From Clostridia bacterium (GTDB lineage: Bacteria; Bacillota_A; Clostridia; Oscillospirales; CAG-272): a stretch of DNA of 8,389 nt. The stretch spans positions 1 through 8,389 of the forward strand of contig JAFQVU010000160.1 of the NCBI GenBank assembly GCA_017407885.1, given 5' to 3'. Both the position numbers and the translations under genes were made by a program. This document shows positions 4,528 through 8,389 of this stretch, one piece after another. The notes beneath the pieces were generated by a model. It saw only the letters and a program-made list of their open reading frames with translations, was not told the origin of the DNA and made no database searches. Each line of letters starts with the position of its first letter. Position 1 is the stretch's first letter.

Positions 4528-6585
4528 ATGCAGCTTACATTCACGACAAGCATACAGTATATGCGCGGCGTGGGCGAGACCAAAGCCAAAGCACTTGCAA
4601 GGCTCGGTATCGCCACGGTGGGCGACCTTTTGTACCATTTTCCGCGCGCATACGAGTTCCGCGGCAACGTGAAGCCAATAGCCGCGGCAGTCGGCGGAGA
4701 GACAGCATCGTTCATCCTGACGGCGGCGACCGACGTGCACAACGCGACACTCAGGCGCGGTATGACAATAAGCAAACTCCGCGCGTTTGACGAGTCGGGC
4801 AGCTGCGAGATAACCTTTTTCAATCAACCGTACATTAAAGATTCGATAGTCAAGGGCGGCGAATACCGCTTTTACGGCAAACTTACGCGAGAGGGAAAGA
4901 AAAATATCCTCTCCTCTCCCACAGTCGAGCCGATAATCGAGGGACGTCCGCTTGCTCCGCTTGTCGCGGTCTATCCGCTCACCACGAGCATAACGCAGAA
5001 ATTCCTTGCAAAACTCGTTTCCGAGGCGCTGTCCGCGCTCGGAGAGGATATACCGGAGATACTCCCCGACAGCGTTCGCGAGGAGAACGGGCTCTGCGGT
5101 GTCGCCAAGGCACTGCGCGGTATACACATGCCCCCCGATTTCAAGACACTTGAAATCGCAAAGCGCCGCCTTATTTTCGAGGAGCTGTACCGCTTTGCAC
5201 TCGGCGCAGGCAAGGCGAAAGAGAGGGATGTCACCGCGCCCACACTCACAGACGGGGATATTTCACCGCTTACCGACCTGCTCGCATACACGCTCACGGG
5301 CGCACAGAAGCGCTCAATATCCGAAATTGCCGCAGACCTCGCATCTGGCAGACCGATGAGACGGCTTGTGTCGGGTGACGTTGGAAGCGGAAAGACGATG
5401 GTGGCGGCAGCCGCGGCGTATATAGCGATAAAAAACGGATACCAATGCGCGCTCATGGCGCCGACGGAAATACTTGCAGTCCAGCATTTTAACGAGCTTT
5501 CACCGCTTCTTTTGAAGCTTGGTATAAACTGCGCGCTCCTTACCGGCTCCGTTAAGGGTAAAGCGAGGCGTGAGTTGCTCGATTCTCTTTCAGACGGCTC
5601 TATCGGCCTGCTTATTGGCACACATGCGCTTATCTCCGATGGGGTTGACTTCGCGCGGCTCGGACTCGTGATATGCGATGAACAGCACCGCTTCGGCGTG
5701 GGACAGCGCGAGGCGCTTCTTATCAAGGGCGGCGGCGATACCTGCCACCAGCTGACGATGAGTGCAACGCCGATACCGCGCACGCTCGCCATGTTCCTTT
5801 ACGGAGAGCTTGATATGTCAACGCTTGACGAGCTTCCGCCGGGAAGACAACGGGTTGAGACCTTCGTTGTCGGCGAGAGCTACCGCGAGCGGCTGAACAA
5901 TTTTATAAGAAAACAAAAAGCCGAGGGACATCAGACGTACATCGTCTGCCCGTCGGTTGAGGAAGTCGAGAGCGGCGAGGTCACGCAAGAGGACATTCGC
6001 CTATTCGATTTCGGATACGATATTGCGGAAATAACTCGACCCGATGCCGCGCCGAAAGCGGCGGTCACTTGGGCGCAGGTACTCGCCGAGGCGCTCCCCG
6101 AACTGAAAATAGGATGCGTGCACGGCAAGATGAAGCCTGCCGAGAAGGATGACGTGATGGGACGTTTTGCCGCTGGCGAGCTTGACGTGCTCGTTTCGAC
6201 CACGGTTATCGAGGTCGGCGTGAACGTGCCCAATGCCACGCTCATGATAATTGAAAACGCTGAGCGGTTCGGACTTTCACAGCTCCATCAGCTGCGCGGA
6301 CGAGTCGGGCGCGGTGCGGCGAAGTCTTACTGCGTACTTGTGTCCGACGCGAAGGGCACAAGCGGCGCGAAGGACCGACTTGAGGTTATGAAATCGACAT
6401 TTGACGGATTTAAGATAGCCGAGTTCGACCTCGGTGAGCGAGGTCCCGGCGATTTCTTCGCATCGGCGGACGAGGGGATTCGTCAGCACGGTGCACTCCG
6501 CTTCAGACTCGCAAATCTCTGCGAGGATATGGCGCTCTTTGAAGCCGCGGTCTCTGCCGCACGCGAGGCGAGGGCGGAAATTTGA
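4528..6585 (+). CDS. recG: ATP-dependent DNA helicase RecG
   Basis: RecG is a monomeric dsDNA translocase that remodels stalled replication forks, regresses them into Holliday junctions and acts on R-loops. The 685-aa length fits the family. An N-terminal helical part with a GVGETKAKAL segment (14-23) leads into the OB-fold wedge domain (about 55-150). The helicase core shows a Q-motif-like LTGAQ (256-260), Walker A GDVGSGKT (283-290), motif Ia APTEILAVQH (311-320), THAL (365-368), DEQH (384-387), SATPIPR (412-418), STTVIEVGVNVP (557-568) and motif VI QLRGRVGRG (588-596). The TRG region follows (RGPGDFF, 638-644), but the usual step into a GTRQ-type segment is replaced by ASADE then GIRQHG (645-655), a short insertion. 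No promoter was found in the upstream spacer. Confidence 0.97.
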   Translation: MQLTFTTSIQYMRGVGETKAKALARLGIATVGDLLYHFPRAYEFRGNVKPIAAAVGGETASFILTAATDVHNATLRRGMTISKLRAFDESGSCEITFFNQPYIKDSIVKGGEYRFYGKLTREGKKNILSSPTVEPIIEGRPLAPLVAVYPLTTSITQKFLAKLVSEALSALGEDIPEILPDSVREENGLCGVAKALRGIHMPPDFKTLEIAKRRLIFEELYRFALGAGKAKERDVTAPTLTDGDISPLTDLLAYTLTGAQKRSISEIAADLASGRPMRRLVSGDVGSGKTMVAAAAAYIAIKNGYQCALMAPTEILAVQHFNELSPLLLKLGINCALLTGSVKGKARRELLDSLSDGSIGLLIGTHALISDGVDFARLGLVICDEQHRFGVGQREALLIKGGGDTCHQLTMSATPIPRTLAMFLYGELDMSTLDELPPGRQRVETFVVGESYRERLNNFIRKQKAEGHQTYIVCPSVEEVESGEVTQEDIRLFDFGYDIAEITRPDAAPKAAVTWAQVLAEALPELKIGCVHGKMKPAEKDDVMGRFAAGELDVLVSTTVIEVGVNVPNATLMIIENAERFGLSQLHQLRGRVGRGAAKSYCVLVSDAKGTSGAKDRLEVMKSTFDGFKIAEFDLGERGPGDFFASADEGIRQHGALRFRLANLCEDMALFEAAVSAAREARAEI

Positions 6586-6608
6586 GTTTAGCAATAAAAG
6601 GAATACGC

Positions 6609-6628
6609 GGCTTTCTTGAAAGAAAGCC
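6609..6628 (+). other. Perfect hairpin downstream of recG
   Basis: GGCTTTCTTGAAAGAAAGCC has 9-bp complementary halves and a 2-base centre (in practice an 8-bp stem with a 4-base loop), 24 bp after the recG stop. No T-run follows, so intrinsic termination is doubtful. It is also the outer end of the left arm of the inverted-repeat element. Confidence 0.6.
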
Positions 6629-6700
6629 TGGCAAAGAACTTTAAACAACGCATTCGCTCACAGAGTGTTTGCGTATGGCTCCGAATACGCTCTCGGTAGC

Positions 6701-6718
6701 CGGGTCCCCCACCCCGGC
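6701..6718. other. Small GC-rich hairpin inside the inverted-repeat element
   Basis: A GCCGGG/CCCGGC pairing around 6699-6718 has an 8-base C-rich loop and lies just inside the left arm. It may extend by ATACG (6686-ish) with CGTAT (6722-ish). It has no clear counterpart on the right side, so the element's interior is asymmetric. Confidence 0.5.
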
Positions 6719-6936
6719 AACCGTATTGCACTTATCGTTTCTCTTGCAACATTAATACTCTTTTACTGCACAAAGTTACTTAATGACTCAAACAACATTA
6801 ATATGGTTAAACGAGCGATACACATTCGCGGTCGTTGGGACACCGAACCGAAGCGGAGGAGCGGAGGTGAGGAGAGCCCCGACTACCGAGAGCGCCATCC
6901 TCGAAGCTTTACGCGAGCACTCTGTGAGCGAATGCG

Positions 6937-6942
6937 TATAAT
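6937..6942 (+). promoter_or_regulatory. Possible -10 element for rarA
   Basis: A perfect TATAAT straddles the right end of the 20-bp inverted repeat and would start transcription about 60 nt before rarA. No acceptable -35 lies 16-18 bp upstream, so this is weak. Confidence 0.22.
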
Positions 6943-6956
6943 AAAGCTTTTGCGGA

Positions 6957-6972
6957 GCTTTTCTCGAAAAGC
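6957..6972 (+). other. Perfect small palindrome before rarA
   Basis: GCTTTTCTCGAAAAGC forms a 6-7-bp stem. It mirrors the hairpin at 6609-6628 at the opposite end of the inverted-repeat element, with AT differences. It ends about 25 nt before the rarA ribosome binding site. Confidence 0.55.
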
Positions 6973-6997
6973 GACTCGTAACTCCCTAACAAAAACG

Positions 6998-7003
6998 AAA
7001 GGA
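6998..7003 (+). promoter_or_regulatory. rarA ribosome binding site
   Basis: AAAGGA lies 8 nt before ATG 7012. A nearer ATG at 7007 is out of frame with the RarA reading frame. Confidence 0.8.
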
Positions 7004-7011
7004 CAAATGCC

Positions 7012-8244
7012 ATGATACAGCCACTTGCCGACAAGGTGAGACCGCGCGGATTCGACGACATGGTGGGACAGGAACACCTTGTCGGACAGAACGGCGTGCT
7101 TCGCCGAATGGTAGATTCGGGACATATCACGAATATGATATTCTTCGGTCCGCCCGGGACGGGCAAGACCACTGCCGCGAATATAATCGCCGAGCGGTCG
7201 GGCATGACGCTCCGCCGTCTCAATGCGACAACCGCAAGTCTTGCGGATGTCAAGGAAGTAATCGAGGAAACAGGCACGCTTCTCGGCGGTGATGGTATTC
7301 TCCTCTACCTCGATGAGATACAATATTTCAATAAAAAACAGCAGCAGTCACTGCTTGAATATATCGAGGACGGGCGCATCACGCTTATCGCATCGACAAC
7401 GGAAAATCCGTATTTTTACGTCTACAACGCGATAATCTCGCGTTCAGCGGTGTTCGAGTTCCGTCCCGTTTCACGCGAAGAGATAAAACGCGCCCTTTCG
7501 CGGACGCTTGATACGCTCAATCAAAGCGAGAATACAGCCGTCACTTGCCCCGATGATGCACTTGATGCACTTGCCGGTGCAGGTGCCGGGGATGTGCGCC
7601 GAAGTATCGGACTGCTTGAAAATGCCTTCTATCTTGCCGCGGCAGGGGACGGCGTTATCACAACTGAGCTTATCCGCGGATTCACGCCCAAGGTGCTCGG
7701 TAGCTTCGACCGCGCCGGAGACGTTCACTACGATTTGCTTTCCTGTCTGCAGAAATCAATACGCGGTTCTGACCCCGATGCGGCGATGTTTTACCTCGCC
7801 AAGCTGCTCGAGGGCGGCGACCTCGTTTCGGCGTGCCGCAGACTGCAGGTCATCGCAAGCGAGGATATCGGGCTTGCTTACCCGATGGCGGCAGTCATCA
7901 CACGGGCTTGCGTAGAATCGGCACGCGAGCTTGGACTGCCCGAGGGACGAATACCGCTCGTCAACGCGGCGGTAATGCTTGCGACTGCCCCCAAATCGAA
8001 CAGCGCGTACTCGGCACTTGCGAAGGCGGCAGAGGATATCGCCGGCGGACGCGGACAGAACGTGCCGACACATCTGCGCAGTCCGAATTTCGTCGGGTAT
8101 AAGTATCCGCATGAGTATGAAAATCATTGGGTACAGCAGCAATATCTGCCGGACGAACTAAAAAATAAGCGGTATTACGAATACGGCGACAACAAGACAG
8201 AGCAGGCGGCAAAGGCATATTGGGATAATATAAAGAAGAAGTAA
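7012..8244 (+). CDS. rarA: Replication-associated recombination protein RarA (MgsA, AAA+ ATPase)
   Basis: RarA is a tetrameric AAA+ ATPase related to clamp loaders that works at stalled replication forks and interacts with SSB; it is homologous to yeast Mgs1 and human WRNIP1. The 410-aa protein opens with the conserved PLADKVRPRGFDDMVGQEHL (4-23), then Walker A GPPGTGKTT (46-54), Walker B LLYLDEIQYF (97-106), sensor 1 STTENP (128-133), SRS with the likely arginine finger Arg144, and sensor 2 GDVRRSIG (193-200). The C-terminal half has the oligomerisation and MgsA domains, including DPDAAMFYLAKLLEGGD (254-270) and PHEYENHWVQQQYLPDEL (366-383). Walker B reads DEIQYFNK where E. coli has DEVHRFNK. 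A 37-bp class gap to the next gene suggests co-transcription with ymdB. Any promoter must lie in or beyond the palindromic spacer. Confidence 0.97.
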   Translation: MIQPLADKVRPRGFDDMVGQEHLVGQNGVLRRMVDSGHITNMIFFGPPGTGKTTAANIIAERSGMTLRRLNATTASLADVKEVIEETGTLLGGDGILLYLDEIQYFNKKQQQSLLEYIEDGRITLIASTTENPYFYVYNAIISRSAVFEFRPVSREEIKRALSRTLDTLNQSENTAVTCPDDALDALAGAGAGDVRRSIGLLENAFYLAAAGDGVITTELIRGFTPKVLGSFDRAGDVHYDLLSCLQKSIRGSDPDAAMFYLAKLLEGGDLVSACRRLQVIASEDIGLAYPMAAVITRACVESARELGLPEGRIPLVNAAVMLATAPKSNSAYSALAKAAEDIAGGRGQNVPTHLRSPNFVGYKYPHEYENHWVQQQYLPDELKNKRYYEYGDNKTEQAAKAYWDNIKKK

Positions 8245-8268
8245 TCCTTTTTCCTACAGCCACCACAT

Positions 8269-8275
8269 AAAGGAG
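8269..8275 (+). promoter_or_regulatory. ymdB ribosome binding site
   Basis: AAAGGAG ends 5 nt before ATG 8281. It is the strongest Shine-Dalgarno in the window and supports the start of a gene that is only partly visible. Confidence 0.75.
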
Positions 8276-8280
8276 CACAT

Positions 8281-8389
8281 ATGAATAAGTTCAAAATCCT
8301 CGCTATCGGAGACGTTGTAGGTCCCGAGGCGGTAAAATATATAAGCGAAAAGCTCTGGGCGTTCCGCAAGGAGCACGGCATTAACATGG
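8281..8389 (+). CDS. ymdB: YmdB family metallophosphoesterase (5' part only)
   Basis: Only 36 codons are inside the window and the frame runs off the right edge. The N-terminus MNKFKILAIGDVVGPEAV carries the IGDVVG segment (9-14) that opens YmdB-type metallophosphoesterases (TIGR00282), where the Asp (Asp11 here) is a metal ligand. The following amphipathic stretch ending KEHGINM is where family members lead into the next strand and an NGEN motif, not visible here. B. subtilis YmdB has 2',3'-cyclic-nucleotide phosphodiesterase activity and affects biofilm and motility switching; that role is not shown for this organism. It lies 36 bp after rarA in the same direction and probably shares its transcript. 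Confidence 0.85.
   Translation, partial: MNKFKILAIGDVVGPEAVKYISEKLWAFRKEHGINM

Larger units (their letters stand above)
6604..6980. repeat. Large imperfect inverted-repeat element between recG and rarA
   Basis: Two arms mirror each other. The core is a perfect 20-bp inverted repeat: ACGCATTCGCTCACAGAGTG (6648-6667) against its complement at 6918-6937. Inward, similarity continues with gaps to CGCTCTCGGTAG (6688-6699) against CTACCGAGAGCG (6883-6894). Outward, GCAAAGAACTTTA is mirrored by TAAAGCTTTTGC, and each outer end carries a small palindrome (6609-6628 and 6957-6972). Each arm is about 95 nt, around a less GC-rich centre of about 180 bp in which CAACATTAATA occurs twice in direct orientation. 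The outermost matching bases are TACG and CGTA. No transposase is encoded. It resembles a MITE-type element or a long folded RNA. No other feature is seen in the 426-bp spacer. Confidence 0.78.

Noticed and set aside
4971..5792. 273-codon minus frame antisense to recG
   Set aside because: Lies wholly inside recG, whose motifs are complete; serine-rich antisense product without domains.
6604..6980. 6S RNA or another known structured RNA in the recG-rarA spacer
   Set aside because: A long hairpin with internal bubbles near rarA recalls 6S RNA, but the element is longer than typical 6S RNA, has a nearly perfect 20-bp arm and lacks a convincing promoter and terminator. An Rfam search would settle it.
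6665..7015. Open frame of 116 codons (GTG start) through the palindromic spacer into rarA
   Set aside because: No Shine-Dalgarno, it spans both arms of an inverted repeat and has basic, low-information composition. Kept as spurious, though a search for the same frame in other copies of the element would be a cheap test.

Overview
The window looks like a chromosomal segment from a Clostridia-class Firmicute, probably an uncultured gut-type lineage. This is inferred from the gene set (U32 peptidase-family protein with a DUF3656-like tail, short ProB, YitT-family membrane protein, RecG, RarA, YmdB), the AAGGAG/AAAGGA ribosome binding sites, the lipoprotein signal and the moderate GC content. No 16S rRNA or other decisive marker is present, so the genus cannot be named.

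Layout: (1) 1-1206, minus strand, the N-terminal 402 codons of a U32-family protein that runs off the left edge. (2) 1207-1433, an AT-rich divergent promoter region. (3) 1434-2012, plus strand, a small lipoprotein. (4) 2013-2421, a GC-rich non-coding block built of many small hairpins (copy A). (5) 2422-3213 proB and 3224-4069 a YitT/DUF2179 membrane protein, 10 bp apart and probably co-transcribed. (6) 4070-4527, a second copy (copy B) of the hairpin block. (7) 4528-6585 recG. (8) 6586-7011, a spacer almost entirely occupied by one large imperfect inverted repeat. (9) 7012-8244 rarA. (10) 8281 to the right edge, the start of ymdB.

The coding content is ordinary: proline biosynthesis entry, an RNA-modification-type U32 protein, replication-fork repair (RecG, RarA), a membrane protein and a metallophosphoesterase. 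RecG and RarA both act on stalled forks but are separated by 426 bp of repeat-rich spacer, so they need not form one operon.

The unusual content is in the spacers. Copies A and B share 195 aligned bases with 11 differences, including 92 identical bases, although neither encodes a credible protein. Where they differ, several hairpins keep their pairing through compensating changes on both sides of the stem, which points to selection on, or mobility through, a folded RNA or single-stranded DNA. The recG-rarA spacer is an unrelated palindromic element with a perfect 20-bp inverted repeat inside longer imperfect arms; it resembles a MITE-type element or a long structured RNA. I found no transposase, CRISPR array, tRNA or rRNA, and no gene cluster that looks like a new enzymatic system.
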